DNA of 64,000 nucleotides, from NCBI GenBank assembly GCA_035606355.1, contig DATNFO010000066.1, forward strand, positions 62,001-126,000, in the 5' to 3' direction. Source of the stretch: Sulfopaludibacter sp035606355 (GTDB lineage: Bacteria > Acidobacteriota > Terriglobia > Bryobacterales > Bryobacteraceae). Numbering within the stretch: the first letter of the stretch is position 1; each line of letters starts with the position of its first letter. The notes beneath the pieces were generated by a model. It was not told where the DNA came from. It saw only the letters and a list, made by a program, of their open reading frames with translations, and searched no databases. The position numbers and the translations under genes are program-made. Below are positions 43,633-52,818 of this stretch, piece by piece.

Positions 43633-44370
43633 TTACCTGACAAACGCCTGTGACAGCAAAACGAACCCAATCGCAATGAGCCCGCCATGCACGTAGCGCA
43701 CGAAACGGGCCGCGCCAATCCGGGCGTTGATCGCTCGCCCCAGGAACGTCGCGACGATGACTAAAGGCAACGACCAGAGGTACAAGCGGCTAACCGTGGA
43801 CGTACACAGGCCGGCAAGCCAGTAACCGCACAATCCCGCGACACTGGCCGGAAGAAAGTAACCCTGCAAAGTCGCGCGAAAATGTTGTGGCGACCATCCG
43901 CGGAGCGAGCCGTACAGAGCCAGTGGAGGGCCATTCATACCGTAAGCGCCCCCTAAAACACCTGCGCCAAATCCGAATAGCCAGGCAAATCGGTCGTCCT
44001 TCAACTGACGCTGTTGACCGGCGAGTAACGAGTACGCCGAGAACACAAGAATCACCAGCGCCAACGCACCTTTGACAACAGATTCCGCTCCAGCCCTCAG
44101 GACCATCAGGCCCAGAGGAATGCCCAACAGTGTCGGCAGCACGAGCCGGACCGCGGTCCCTGCGTAGACCTTGCGCCAGTCCTGCGCGATAACGATCAAG
44201 GCCACAGTGATCGACGCCATCACAGCTACCGGCGCTGCCACATTAACGGGAATGAGCAGCGCGAGGACAGGCACGGCAACCAGCGCCTCGCCAAATCCTA
44301 GAGACGAGCGAATGAGAGTTGCCACAAAGAGAACGCCCGGTACCAGGATCGACGCGGTGCTCGCAGTCAT
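43633..44370 (-). CDS. TauE/SafE-family membrane transporter
   Basis: 245 residues with about eight hydrophobic spans. The family pattern is visible in VPGVLFVATLIRSSLGFGEALVAVPVLAL (repeat 1) and in WLFGFGAGVLGGAYGMNGPPLALYGSL (repeat 2), the paired Gly-rich half-helices typical of TauE/SafE. Members export sulfite, sulfoacetate or related organosulfur anions; the substrate is not predictable here. It is divergent from creD with about 100 bases between. Confidence 0.85.
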   Translation of the reverse strand: MTASTASILVPGVLFVATLIRSSLGFGEALVAVPVLALLIPVNVAAPVAVMASITVALIVIAQDWRKVYAGTAVRLVLPTLLGIPLGLMVLRAGAESVVKGALALVILVFSAYSLLAGQQRQLKDDRFAWLFGFGAGVLGGAYGMNGPPLALYGSLRGWSPQHFRATLQGYFLPASVAGLCGYWLAGLCTSTVSRLYLWSLPLVIVATFLGRAINARIGAARFVRYVHGGLIAIGFVLLSQAFVR

Positions 44371-44408
44371 TGTTCCAGCGTATCCCGGAATTGCCGGCGA
44401 ATGACATC

Positions 44409-44441
44409 TTGACAGCGTTTACTTTATCTTTTAAAGTACTT
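44409..44441 (+). promoter_or_regulatory. creD promoter with overlapping dyads
   Basis: TTGACA (44409-44414), a 17-bp spacer and TAAAGT (44432-44437) form a good promoter. ACTTT (44421-44425)/AAAGT (44433-44437) and the palindrome AAGTACTT (44434-44441) overlap the -10 region and could bind a repressor. Confidence 0.55.
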
Positions 44442-44473
44442 CTATAGACAATGCTAGAAGAAAGGGATAGTGA

Positions 44474-45870
44474 ATGAGTAGTATTTTGACTACACCGCCA
44501 GTTGCAGGAAGGGCAGTCAGAGGCCGCTCCATCGGCGTGAAACTGATCGTGGTCTGCGGCCTTGCTCTCGCGATGACCGTCCCCGCAGCCTTCCTGGGAG
44601 GACTGGTCGAAGAGCGGACCAATCGCTCCGCTGAAGTTGTTCGCCAAATCAGCGGGTATAGCGGCGGCCAACAGACCTTTCTTGGCCCCACTCTTGTGGT
44701 TCCGTACAAAGGACGGTCGCCCGCAAGCTCGTCTTCCCGCGACGTGTACATAGTGTTCCCCGCGGAAGGCTCGGCGGTGCTCAAGACCGTAACTGAGGAG
44801 CGCCGGCGGTCGCTGTTTAAAGTCCCTGTATTCCGTGCGGATCTGGCGTTCGATGCCACCTTCGACCTCACCGCGGAGCCCTCCGCCATACCTCCTGGCG
44901 TCGAGTTAGATTGGGAAAGAGGCGAGCTCGTCGTCGGCGCCACCTATCTCCGGGGAGCAGTGGACGACGCGAGAATAACGGCCGACGGCAAGCTTGCCGT
45001 GCTGGCACCGTCGTCCACACTGCCGGAGCTTGGAATCGGCACTGACCAGAAGGGGCGTCGCGCGCTGAAGTTGCTGGGGACCAGGATCGATGCGACGGCA
45101 ATCCGAGGTTCACGCTTTCATGTGACGTCCAACATGAAGTTTTCAGGCGCACAACGCGTCGCTGTTCTTTCGTATGGAAAGACGACTCGCCTCGCCGCGC
45201 AGGGCGACTGGCCGAATCCGGGCTTCGATGGAGGTTTTCTGCCGGCGAGGCGATCAATCTCGCGAAACGGGTATACGGCGGAGTGGTTCATCCCGTTCAT
45301 TGCACGCGCAGTGCGCTCCGAAGGTCCGGCGGACTCCATCGCCGGGCTTGAGACCACCGCGCTTGGCACATCCTTCATCCAGGTAGCGGATCCATATCAG
45401 TCCGTGAATCGATGCCTCAAGTACGTGTTGCTCTTCGTTGGGCTGATTTTCCTCTCGTATTTCGCAATGGAGGTCGCAACCGCCAAGCGAGTTCACCCGG
45501 CGCAATACATTCTGGTTGGAATCGCGCAAATCATTTTACCTGCTGTTGCTGTCGCTGGCGGAAAGGGTCGGCTTCGACTGGGCATTCCTGATTGCGGGCG
45601 GAGTGACTGTGGCCCTACTTGCCGCAAACGCGGGCGCCGTGTTTGCGAGCCGGGCACAGGGGCTCCGCGCATTCGTTATTTTCAGTCTTGTATGTCTTGA
45701 TCTATATGCTGTTGCGGGCTGAGGATAATGCGCTGCTCATCGGCGCCATCGCCAGCTTCCTCGCAGTGGCTGCGACGATGTACCTGACGCGGAAGATCGA
45801 CTGGTACAATCCCCTACCGAATGCCGGCGGCTCCCGCCAGGTGGTGGAACCATCCGGTCCGGGGACCTAG
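44474..45870 (+). pseudogene. creD: CreD-like inner-membrane protein, two frameshifts
   Basis: The first frame (44474 to about 45535) has an N-terminal span (LIVVCGLALAMTVPAAFLGG), the CreD periplasmic domain (FLGPTLVVPYKG, SFIQVADPYQSVNRCLKYVL) and LLFVGLIFLSYFAMEVATAK with RVHPAQYILVG. The C-terminal spans continue in a second frame (FYLLLLSLAERVGFDWAFLI, in 45516-45690). They then use a third frame (VLYVLIYMLLRAEDNALLIG, to 45870). Each junction fits one surplus or two missing bases: the TTTT run at 45534-45537 and a site near 45688-45690. Corrected length would be about 465 residues, normal for CreD. Intact flanks and normal composition make sequencing error as likely as decay. CreD proteins are linked to envelope stress and colicin or beta-lactam tolerance. 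Confidence 0.8.
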
Positions 45871-45883
45871 CCATCACACGCAA

Positions 45884-46792
45884 CTAAGCCGCTCGACGCG
45901 GCGGTTCTACCTTTTCTTCCACGTTCACGCGCACCGCACCGGGCTTCGGCGCGGCGGGACGCGAGTGCGCCTCACTCCATGCCGCGGTCAGTTCGGCGCC
46001 CAAAAGGAAAATCAGCGCCGAGTAATTGATCCACAGCACAATCAGCACAAACGAACCCGCGGCGCCATACGCGCTCGCTACACCGCTATGTCCGAGGTAG
46101 ATGCCGATGAGTGTTTTGCCGATCGTAAACAGCAGCGAAGTCAAACCCGCGCCGATCCACACATCCCGCCATTCAATGCGCGCATCCGGCAGCACCTTGA
46201 ACATACACGCAAACAACGCCGCCAGAATCACGAAAGACGCGACAAATCCTATGGCTTGTAACAGAGCCCCGGAAAGTCCCTGCGGCAGGTAACCTCTCAT
46301 GAAGGTGCCGAGTGCGGAGATTGCCGCGCTCGCCGCCAGAGAGACCACTAAGAGAAAGGCAACCGCGAAAATCATTCCGAGTGAGAGAATTCGTACGCCG
46401 ATGAACGCCTTCACGCCACCTCGATTCGGATCCGGCTTAACGCGCCAGACGCGATTTAGAGAAGATTGAAGCTGTGTGAATGCCCCGGTAGCGCCGGCCA
46501 GCAGCGCGATTACGCCGAGCACCACACTGATCACTCCGGTGGAGGCATGCTTGCCCGCGCTCTCCACCATCGCGCCGACCTGCGCCGCCGATCCCTTGCC
46601 GATAAGTCCCTGAACCTGGTCCTGTATTTGGTGCTGTACCACGTCGTGGCCAAAGATAAGTCCCACAACGGCAATCACAATCAGCAGTAACGGCGCGATC
46701 GAGAATGTTGTGTAATATGCGATCGCCGCGGACATAGTAGTGCAATCGTCATCCAGAAACCGGTTGAAACTCCGTTTCACAAACCCGAACAT
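45884..46792 (-). CDS. YihY/BrkB-family (UPF0761) membrane protein
   Basis: 302 residues from the ATG at 46792 (GGGGAGAGG upstream); a TTG at 46807 is in frame. Six or so spans with the family motifs SAAIAYYTTFSIAPLLLIVI, GAFTQLQSSLNRVWRVKP, DVWIGAGLTSLLFTIGKTLI, and the final GAAGSFVLIVLWINYSALIF with LLGAELTAAW. The C-terminal tail is basic and proline-rich. Members were once called ribonuclease BN by mistake; a transport or lipid role is more likely. Last gene of a four-gene minus-strand run beginning at 48703. Confidence 0.88.
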   Translation of the reverse strand: MFGFVKRSFNRFLDDDCTTMSAAIAYYTTFSIAPLLLIVIAVVGLIFGHDVVQHQIQDQVQGLIGKGSAAQVGAMVESAGKHASTGVISVVLGVIALLAGATGAFTQLQSSLNRVWRVKPDPNRGGVKAFIGVRILSLGMIFAVAFLLVVSLAASAAISALGTFMRGYLPQGLSGALLQAIGFVASFVILAALFACMFKVLPDARIEWRDVWIGAGLTSLLFTIGKTLIGIYLGHSGVASAYGAAGSFVLIVLWINYSALIFLLGAELTAAWSEAHSRPAAPKPGAVRVNVEEKVEPPRRAA

Positions 46793-46847
46793 TGCCTCTC
46801 CCCTCAACTCGAATCACTTTTGGCGTTAATCGGCGGCTCTTGTCCAA

Positions 46848-47708
46848 CTAGAACGCGTTCGATGTCTTGCACGCCCCAATATCGCCGCTTTGGAAACCGG
46901 TATTGAACCATTGATCGCGCTGGGCCGAACTGCCATGAGTGAAGGTTTCGGGACTGATGTGGCCGGTCGCCATGCGCTGTAACCGGTCGTCACCCACCGC
47001 CGCCGCTGCCTGCAACGCCGATTGCGCGTCGCCGCTCTCCAGGATGCCTCTCTGCTCCGTGGAGTGACCCCAAACCCCCGCGAAACAATCGGCCTGCAAC
47101 TCCAACCCGACCGAGAGGCGATTGCGCGCATTCGGATTTGTCTCGACTAAGTTGGAATACTTCTGCTCAATTCCCAGGATTTTTTGAACATGGTGGCCAA
47201 TCTCGTGCGCGATCACATAAGCTTGCGCGAATTGGCCAGGGGCGCCGAAACGCTGGCTCAGCTCCTGGAAAAACGATAGGTCGAGATATACCTTTTCGTC
47301 CTCGGGACAGTAGAACGGACCCGTTGCCGATTGCGCCATCCCGCAGGCCGAATCGATACTGTCGCGGTAGACCACGAGCTTCGCATGCCGGTACTGCACA
47401 CCCGCCTGCGCGGGCAGCATTTGCTCCCATGTCTTCTGCACGTCATCGAGCACGAATGAGACGAACTGCATCTCCGGCTGCTCGGCCGCGTCTCGCGTCG
47501 TATCCGGAGCCGACGCGCCCGGCGCAGGACCGGAAGACGTTAGCGCCGTAAACAGATTCTGATGGAACACCAAGCTCAGTACGGCGACCAGTATCATGCC
47601 GCCGATGCCTAAATGGATTCCGCCGAATCCGCCGAAGCCGCCGCCACCACCGCTCGAATCCCGGCGATCTTCGACGTCGTTACTAATGCCTCCCGGTGTC
47701 CAACGCAT
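46848..47708 (-). CDS. YpfJ-like neutral zinc metallopeptidase
   Basis: 286 residues. A glycine-rich N-terminus (SSGGGGGFGGFGG) precedes one membrane anchor (GGMILVAVLSLVFHQNLFTA). The peptidase domain contains GPFYCPEDEKVYLDLSFFQE and the zinc site AYVIAHEIGHHVQKILG with His168, Glu169 and His172. ELQADCFAGVWGH supplies the third ligand region. C-terminal signature: SPETFTHGSSAQRDQWFNTG. The domain would face the periplasm. Starts ten bases after the preceding gene's stop. Confidence 0.92.
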   Translation of the reverse strand: MRWTPGGISNDVEDRRDSSGGGGGFGGFGGIHLGIGGMILVAVLSLVFHQNLFTALTSSGPAPGASAPDTTRDAAEQPEMQFVSFVLDDVQKTWEQMLPAQAGVQYRHAKLVVYRDSIDSACGMAQSATGPFYCPEDEKVYLDLSFFQELSQRFGAPGQFAQAYVIAHEIGHHVQKILGIEQKYSNLVETNPNARNRLSVGLELQADCFAGVWGHSTEQRGILESGDAQSALQAAAAVGDDRLQRMATGHISPETFTHGSSAQRDQWFNTGFQSGDIGACKTSNAF

Positions 47709-47718
47709 CAGTTATCCC

Positions 47719-48228
47719 TTACCTTCGTTGCAGTATGTGTTGAAGAGCGATTGTCAGTGCGAGTCCCCCGACCGCTTTCACCACGTCGGGATGCTGCGCG
47801 TAGAAGCTGCTCACCTCATCCACAATGGATGGGTTTTGCCGCTCCGCGTGAGCGGCGATTTGTTTCACCTGCTCCGGCGAAACCTGGCTCGCCTGTTGCG
47901 GCGTCACTTGTCCGCCGCCGAGCAATCCCGAAAGGCCGCCGCCCAGCGAGCCGAGAATGCCGGGCCCGGCGGACCCGATCAGCCGGTTCAACAGACCGGC
48001 TCGCTGATTCGGATCCGAGTGGCCGAAGAGGTTTGCAAGCATGTCCGGAAACGCGGGTGTCTGATCGCTTCTGAAGGCCTGCGACAATCCGCCGGCCACC
48101 GCCGAGGGCGGCGCATTCTGCACCACCGTTTGATAATCGCCGTGCGGGTCGGCCGGCGCGGCGGCCGTTCCACCGCCCTGCCCCGAATACCGCTGAACCA
48201 GGTCGCTGACTGCGTTCATCCAATCCAT
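47719..48228 (-). CDS. Unassigned protein with Gly/Gln-rich middle (weak YidB/DUF937 resemblance)
   Basis: 169 residues, no signal peptide. The N-terminus (MDWMNAVSDLVQRYSGQGGG) and repeated short helices (FPDMLANLFGHSDPNQRAGL, LNRLIGSAGPGILGSLGGGL) recall YidB/DUF937 proteins without being convincing. The C-terminal part (SIVDEVSSFYAQHPDVVKAV, then GGLALTIALQHILQRR) could be an amphipathic or membrane-associated helix. It lies four bases after the BON-LysM gene and ten bases before the zinc peptidase gene, so it shares their operon. Function not known. Confidence 0.6.
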   Translation of the reverse strand: MDWMNAVSDLVQRYSGQGGGTAAAPADPHGDYQTVVQNAPPSAVAGGLSQAFRSDQTPAFPDMLANLFGHSDPNQRAGLLNRLIGSAGPGILGSLGGGLSGLLGGGQVTPQQASQVSPEQVKQIAAHAERQNPSIVDEVSSFYAQHPDVVKAVGGLALTIALQHILQRR

Positions 48229-48232
48229 TGAC

Positions 48233-48703
48233 TTACTCCGGAATCGTTAGCTGCTGACCCACTTGAATCTTGTCCGGACTCTGCAGCCGGTCGCGATTCG
48301 CTTCGAAGATTTTCATGTATTCGTTGGCGTTCCCGTAGAACTGTTTGCTGATTTTCGATAACGTATCCCCGGATTGCACGGTGTACATGCGCGTCGCCTG
48401 GCCGCCGCCAATGCCGGCGCCGGCCGTCTGCGTCTTCGGCGCCTGTTGTTGCTGCTGAGCCTGCGGCGCAGCGGATTCGTTCACGGAAATGTCGCAAACC
48501 AAATCGGAGTACGTAGGATCTACGAGCTTGATCTGGTCCCAAACGCGATTTTTCGCTTCCTGCGAGGGTGCTTCGGCGCGCATAAACAGCTTGTCGCCCT
48601 GCATGTTGAGGTTTTCCAGGCGCACCTGATGCTGCGCCATCGTATTTTGAACCGATTGATACTTCTGTTTGAGTTGCTCAAACCGTTGGTCGTTCTGTGC
48701 CAT
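48233..48703 (-). CDS. BON-LysM protein, Kbp/YgaU-like
   Basis: 156 residues from the ATG at 48703 (MAQNDQRFEQLKQKYQSVQN); the frame extends ten codons upstream without merit. The first ~80 residues look BON-like (LENLNMQGDKLFMRAEAPSQ, VWDQIKLVDPTYSDLVCDIS). A Gln/Ala linker follows, then a C-terminal LysM domain (MYTVQSGDTLSKISKQFYGN, then MKIFEANRDRLQSPDKIQVG). The order and size match the cytoplasmic potassium-binding protein Kbp (YgaU) of Escherichia coli, although here the BON half is divergent. First gene of a run with a zinc peptidase and YihY protein. Confidence 0.78.
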   Translation of the reverse strand: MAQNDQRFEQLKQKYQSVQNTMAQHQVRLENLNMQGDKLFMRAEAPSQEAKNRVWDQIKLVDPTYSDLVCDISVNESAAPQAQQQQQAPKTQTAGAGIGGGQATRMYTVQSGDTLSKISKQFYGNANEYMKIFEANRDRLQSPDKIQVGQQLTIPE

Positions 48704-48779
48704 GCCGAAACCGTTGCAACCGCATCGCCACACCCTTCGCGCGGGTAATTCTCCACGATGTCCGCGATTGTGTCTCTGC

Positions 48780-51551
48780 TTACGGCTTGCCGATCAGAAC
48801 GAAGGGAGCCCAGTAGTAGGGATGGGGATGGGTCTCGCGAACGGCTCGCATGGCGCCGCGAAGCGCTTCACCCGCATCGGGATTGGCGCGCAACGCGCCA
48901 TAGAACGCGGTCATAAACCCGGCTGTGCTGCGATCGTGCACGTCCCACAACGTGAGCAACAGGCTCCTCGCGCCGGCGTGAAACATGCCGCGGACCAGTC
49001 CCAGCAATTCATCGCCGCCCGCGACCACGCTGCGGCCCGTGCTGCATCCGCTCAGCGCCGCAAGATTTACCGGCAGCTTCAAGCGATAGAGATCGTACAA
49101 CGTCAGGTAACCATCGCCCAGCTTGATGGATGAGAACATGGGTCGGTCTTCACGAAAACGGCCGTGAGTGGCGATGTGTATGAGGCCGCCCGCCGGCGTG
49201 CGCTCCTCCAATGCCGTGCGCGTCGCGGCGGGGCCAAGCAGCAGTTCGCTTCCCGGCAACATGGCCGCCACTGCACGCACCTCGTCCTCAATCATGGGAG
49301 CTTTCTCATCCGGGACGCCGACCACCAACGCCCCCGGAGCGGTCTCCGCCGCATGTGGCTGGCTCGTCGCGTACACCGCCGCGCTCGGCGAGTAAGTGAT
49401 CGCGAATCGATCGATCAGATACCGCTCACCGTCGAACAGCGCGTGCATCGGCAGGTGATGCAGTTGGCCGTGCGGCACAATCACCAGAGTGTCGCCCGCC
49501 AGCAGTTGCTCCACCGGACCTATCAGTTCCCGGTATAACTCCCCAAGGTGCGCACATGTCGCATCCAGCAGAATGGGATAACATGCCGCCACATATTCGG
49601 CGCCCAGTTGAAATTTCGAAAGTTGAAACCGCAGTAAGTTTGCCGCCTGCTCAATTAGTTTAGCGTCGCACAGCGGCACAACATCTAAACTCTTATCGGT
49701 GACGACGGCGGCAACAAAGCGTTCGCCCGTTTGAAAATATTCCAGCAGAGTGGTGCCAGGGGGTAGCGCGCGGCGAATTGCGTCCAGCGGAAGAGCGGGC
49801 GCGCTCTCCGCGTCATCGGCTGGCGCGTCTCGCAGCAGAGCCGCCAGTTCCCTCTCCAGAGCGCGGGCGCGTTGGTTCAACTCCGAAATTCGTTCGTTCG
49901 AAGGAAACGCCGGACCGGACTGCTCGGCCTCAAGACGGTGATAATACCAATTCAACTCCTGCTGTAAGTCGACATACTTACCGCTCAAGTCACGCGGAGC
50001 GCCCGAACCTGCTACAAGGTCGCGCAGGCTTCGCGACTTGGCCTGCTCCATATAACTGAACGCCTCTTCCGGCGTAAGCGCCAGGCGCACTAATCCGGCA
50101 TAGATGCCCTGAGTATCCGCTGTGAAAGCGATCTTCAGCTCATCGCCGCGCAGGAGGCTGCGCAATTGTTCGGCCTCCTGCAATGCCGCCGCATAGTGGT
50201 CCCGGGCAGCGTCCGGATTGCCCTGCCGCTCCGCCACCTGGCCCAAAAGTAAATACGCCTGGCGCCGCAAGTGGGACGCATCCAGCTTGTTCAGCAGGCG
50301 AATCGCCGCGGCGCAGTGCGCTTCGGCGGCATATGGATCGTGAGCCAGCGCGATGCGCGCCAGAAGCAGGCGGCAAAAGATTTCGCGGCTGACGATCTTG
50401 CGCGAGCGAAAAAATCGCAAGGCCCTCAGGCAAAGCCGCCGGGCATCCTGCCCCTTACCGGCATCGTGCAGAATTACGCCCTTGTACAAATCCACCAGCG
50501 CGGGCCAGACCTGATTGCCTTCCCGCACGAACAGCTCGCGCGCGCGGGAAAACAGGTCGAGCGCGCGGCCCACTTCGCCCATGCGGCCCCTGGCAATCGC
50601 CAGATTCGTGAGGCTTTTGCCGGCTTCGTATTCCATGCCTAGCGCCTCGAAGCCCGTGAACGCCTCCTGCGCGGTATCGGCGGCCTCTTCATGCATGTTG
50701 AGCTCGATATAAATCTCGCTCTGATCCATGAAGCACAACGCGCGGTGGTATTGGTCGCCGGCCCGCTCAGCAGCCTCGCGAGCCTCGCGGAGAAGTTGCA
50801 GCGCCTTGCTGTAATCGCCGCGGAAGAAGTAAAGGTACGCGATGTTGTAATCGGCCTGCGCCGCCAGCGCCGGCATGCCGTGCGCGCTGGCGAACTCGCG
50901 CGCCTCCTCATAAACGGCCAGGGCGCGCCGGTAATCGTTCAACACGATGAGGCAGACAGCCATGTTGTGCAGCGCGGCGGCGATTCCTTCGGCATCGCGG
51001 AACGGCAGCAATTCCCGGTAGGCGCGCTCGTACGCGGCGTAGGCTTCCGCAAAACGGTCCTGCCGGTGCAGGATGTTCGCGGCATTCAACTCCAGACGCG
51101 CCAGGCGCAGCGCGTCGCCCGTCTCCGCGAAGATCGTCCGCGCGCGATTGGCGCTTTCCGTGGCAGCGCCGTACTCGCCCAGCCGGATCAGCGGCTGCAG
51201 TGACGAGCTGAGCGTACGGCCCACCTCCGTGCGGTCGCCGAGGCTTTCGAACATCGCGACTGCCTCTACGTACAGCTCAACCGCCGCCAGATTCCGATTC
51301 AGAAACCACAGCGCGTTGGCATTGGCGCGAAGAGCGAAGGCGAGGCTCAATGTGTCCCCACGGCGCCGTGCCACCGCAACTGCGCCTTCGGACAGTTTTA
51401 GGCTCTCCTGCGCATCCACGCGCAGCGCGTCGCGCGCAAGCTCGGTCAGCCGCTCCGCCACTCGCCGGCCCAACCAGCGGCCATGTCGCGCGAATGCGGC
51501 GTCCGCATCCGCTTCCAGCGCGCTTGTAACCCGCCGGCCCGCCATCCGCAT
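48780..51551 (-). CDS. TPR-CHAT protein (caspase-like peptidase domain)
   Basis: 923 residues. The first ~560 are TPR-type helical repeats (ALRANANALWFLNRNLAAVE, ALHNMAVCLIVLNDYRRALA, YNIAYLYFFRGDYSKALQLL). A spacer then leads to a C-terminal CHAT domain (about 620-920). The caspase-like dyad is present: His796 in GLIHIATHGRFRED and Cys836 in LAALSGCSTGRSVVAGG. The closing motif is MFHAGARSLLLTLWDVHDRS with YYWAPFVLIG. CHAT peptidases cleave partner proteins after activation by their sensor domains, as in Craspase and gasdermin systems. The start overlaps the ECF sigma stop by one base (TGATG), so the two are made together. The target is unknown. Confidence 0.9.
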   Translation of the reverse strand: MRMAGRRVTSALEADADAAFARHGRWLGRRVAERLTELARDALRVDAQESLKLSEGAVAVARRRGDTLSLAFALRANANALWFLNRNLAAVELYVEAVAMFESLGDRTEVGRTLSSSLQPLIRLGEYGAATESANRARTIFAETGDALRLARLELNAANILHRQDRFAEAYAAYERAYRELLPFRDAEGIAAALHNMAVCLIVLNDYRRALAVYEEAREFASAHGMPALAAQADYNIAYLYFFRGDYSKALQLLREAREAAERAGDQYHRALCFMDQSEIYIELNMHEEAADTAQEAFTGFEALGMEYEAGKSLTNLAIARGRMGEVGRALDLFSRARELFVREGNQVWPALVDLYKGVILHDAGKGQDARRLCLRALRFFRSRKIVSREIFCRLLLARIALAHDPYAAEAHCAAAIRLLNKLDASHLRRQAYLLLGQVAERQGNPDAARDHYAAALQEAEQLRSLLRGDELKIAFTADTQGIYAGLVRLALTPEEAFSYMEQAKSRSLRDLVAGSGAPRDLSGKYVDLQQELNWYYHRLEAEQSGPAFPSNERISELNQRARALERELAALLRDAPADDAESAPALPLDAIRRALPPGTTLLEYFQTGERFVAAVVTDKSLDVVPLCDAKLIEQAANLLRFQLSKFQLGAEYVAACYPILLDATCAHLGELYRELIGPVEQLLAGDTLVIVPHGQLHHLPMHALFDGERYLIDRFAITYSPSAAVYATSQPHAAETAPGALVVGVPDEKAPMIEDEVRAVAAMLPGSELLLGPAATRTALEERTPAGGLIHIATHGRFREDRPMFSSIKLGDGYLTLYDLYRLKLPVNLAALSGCSTGRSVVAGGDELLGLVRGMFHAGARSLLLTLWDVHDRSTAGFMTAFYGALRANPDAGEALRGAMRAVRETHPHPYYWAPFVLIGKP

Positions 51552-52123
51552 CAGAATCCGGCTTCCAGCAGACGCTTCCGAAGACCGTCCAGACAGCGGC
51601 GGCGAATGAATCCGATGGATCCGATCGCCAGCCCCAGGGTTTCCGCGATCTCCGGATAGGAGCGCGGCACGTTTTCAAAGAACAGCATTTCGATCAGCCG
51701 CCGGCAGCGCGGCGGGGCCGCCATTACGGCATTGCGCAGCGCCTGTTCGCGCACCACCGCGAGCAAGAGTTCGTCCGGCGCGGCCATGGAATCGTCGGAC
51801 TTCTCCGGCAGCCCAGCCTCTTCCACCGGTGACTCGCGCGCCTGCTGAGTGTGAAATTGACGGCAGCGGCTCATGGTCACCTGAATTAGCCACGCCGGCA
51901 GGGCCTGTGGATCTCGGAGCGTATCGATATTCGTCAGAAGATCGGCCACTACGCTCTGGAATATGTCGCCGCAATCGGCGGGCGAAAACCCGCGTCGAAT
52001 GGGAATCGAGTAAATAAGGCGCTTATATTTTTGGATGAGCGCAGCCCAGGCGTTCTCATCTCCGGCACGGCACTCCCGGACAAGGCGCACATCCGGCGAC
52101 GCGGGGTCGGCACTGGAATCCAT
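51551..52123 (-). CDS. ECF-type sigma factor coupled to a CHAT protein
   Basis: 190 residues from the ATG at 52123; the open frame upstream to 52234 is antisense to the next gene. Region 2: LVRECRAGDENAWAALIQKY with DCGDIFQSVVADLLTNIDTL and ALPAWLIQVTMSRCRQFHTQ. Region 4: APPRCRRLIEMLFFENVPRS with YPEIAETLGLAIGSIGFIRR RCL. No C-terminal regulatory domain and no adjacent anti-sigma gene; its immediate partner is the TPR-CHAT protein, whose start codon overlaps its stop. In Acidobacteriota such pairs recur, suggesting that the CHAT protein senses or controls sigma activity, possibly by proteolysis (inference). Confidence 0.88.
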   Translation of the reverse strand: MDSSADPASPDVRLVRECRAGDENAWAALIQKYKRLIYSIPIRRGFSPADCGDIFQSVVADLLTNIDTLRDPQALPAWLIQVTMSRCRQFHTQQARESPVEEAGLPEKSDDSMAAPDELLLAVVREQALRNAVMAAPPRCRRLIEMLFFENVPRSYPEIAETLGLAIGSIGFIRRRCLDGLRKRLLEAGF

Positions 52124-52196
52124 TGTGGGCAACTTAAGATGATAGCGGATGTGATCCGTTCCCGTGCAGTTGCCGGAAGTGAAGTAGCATGGAGCG

Positions 52197-52721
52197 ATGT
52201 TGGTTCGGAGCGCCGATTCGTCACTGGTGGTCATCGATGTTCAGGAGAAGCTCGCGGCTGCCATGGCGGCACGGGAACAGGTGGAGCGCGCCATCGCGAT
52301 TCTGCTGGAAGCGGCAGGCTTGCTGAACATACCCGTGTTTCTTTCGGAGCAGTATCCCAAAGGACTCGGGCACACCGTTTCTGAACTGTCGACCAACCTG
52401 CCGGCGACGGCGCAACGAGTCGAAAAGACGGCGTTTTCCGCGTGCGGGTGTTTGCCACTGACGCGCGGGCAGGTAGTGCTTGCCGGCATGGAAGCCCACG
52501 TCTGCGTGCTGCAGACCGCCTTCGAGCTGCGCGCTGCCGGCCGCGAAGTTTTCGTCGTGGCCGACGCCGTCTGCTCACGCACGGAAGCAAACTCGCGCAA
52601 CGCCCTGGACCGGATGGCCGCCGCCGGAATCGTCATAACGAACATGGAATCGCTACTGTTCGAATGGCTGGGCGATGCCGCAAATGAGCACTTTCGTACA
52701 ATCTCTAAACTCATACGGTAG
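52197..52721 (+). CDS. Isochorismatase-family cysteine hydrolase
   Basis: 174 residues. The catalytic triad of the family is visible: Asp in SSLVVIDVQEKLAAAM, Lys in AQRVEKTAFSACG, and Cys in VVLAGMEAHVCVLQTAFEL. The segment PVFLSEQYPKGLGHTVSEL is typical of the YcaC-like subgroup. Cytoplasmic; members hydrolyse isochorismate, nicotinamide, N-carbamoyl or similar substrates, and the natural substrate here is unclear. Divergent from the ECF sigma gene 73 bases away. Confidence 0.9.
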   Translation: MLVRSADSSLVVIDVQEKLAAAMAAREQVERAIAILLEAAGLLNIPVFLSEQYPKGLGHTVSELSTNLPATAQRVEKTAFSACGCLPLTRGQVVLAGMEAHVCVLQTAFELRAAGREVFVVADAVCSRTEANSRNALDRMAAAGIVITNMESLLFEWLGDAANEHFRTISKLIR

Positions 52722-52818
52722 CGCGAGGAATCCGTCCTGCCGGCGCGTCTTCATTTTGTGGTTTCGCCCGAAGTCATTTCGGTGTACGATCTTGGGAACA
52801 TAGGGGAGGGGAATTTCC

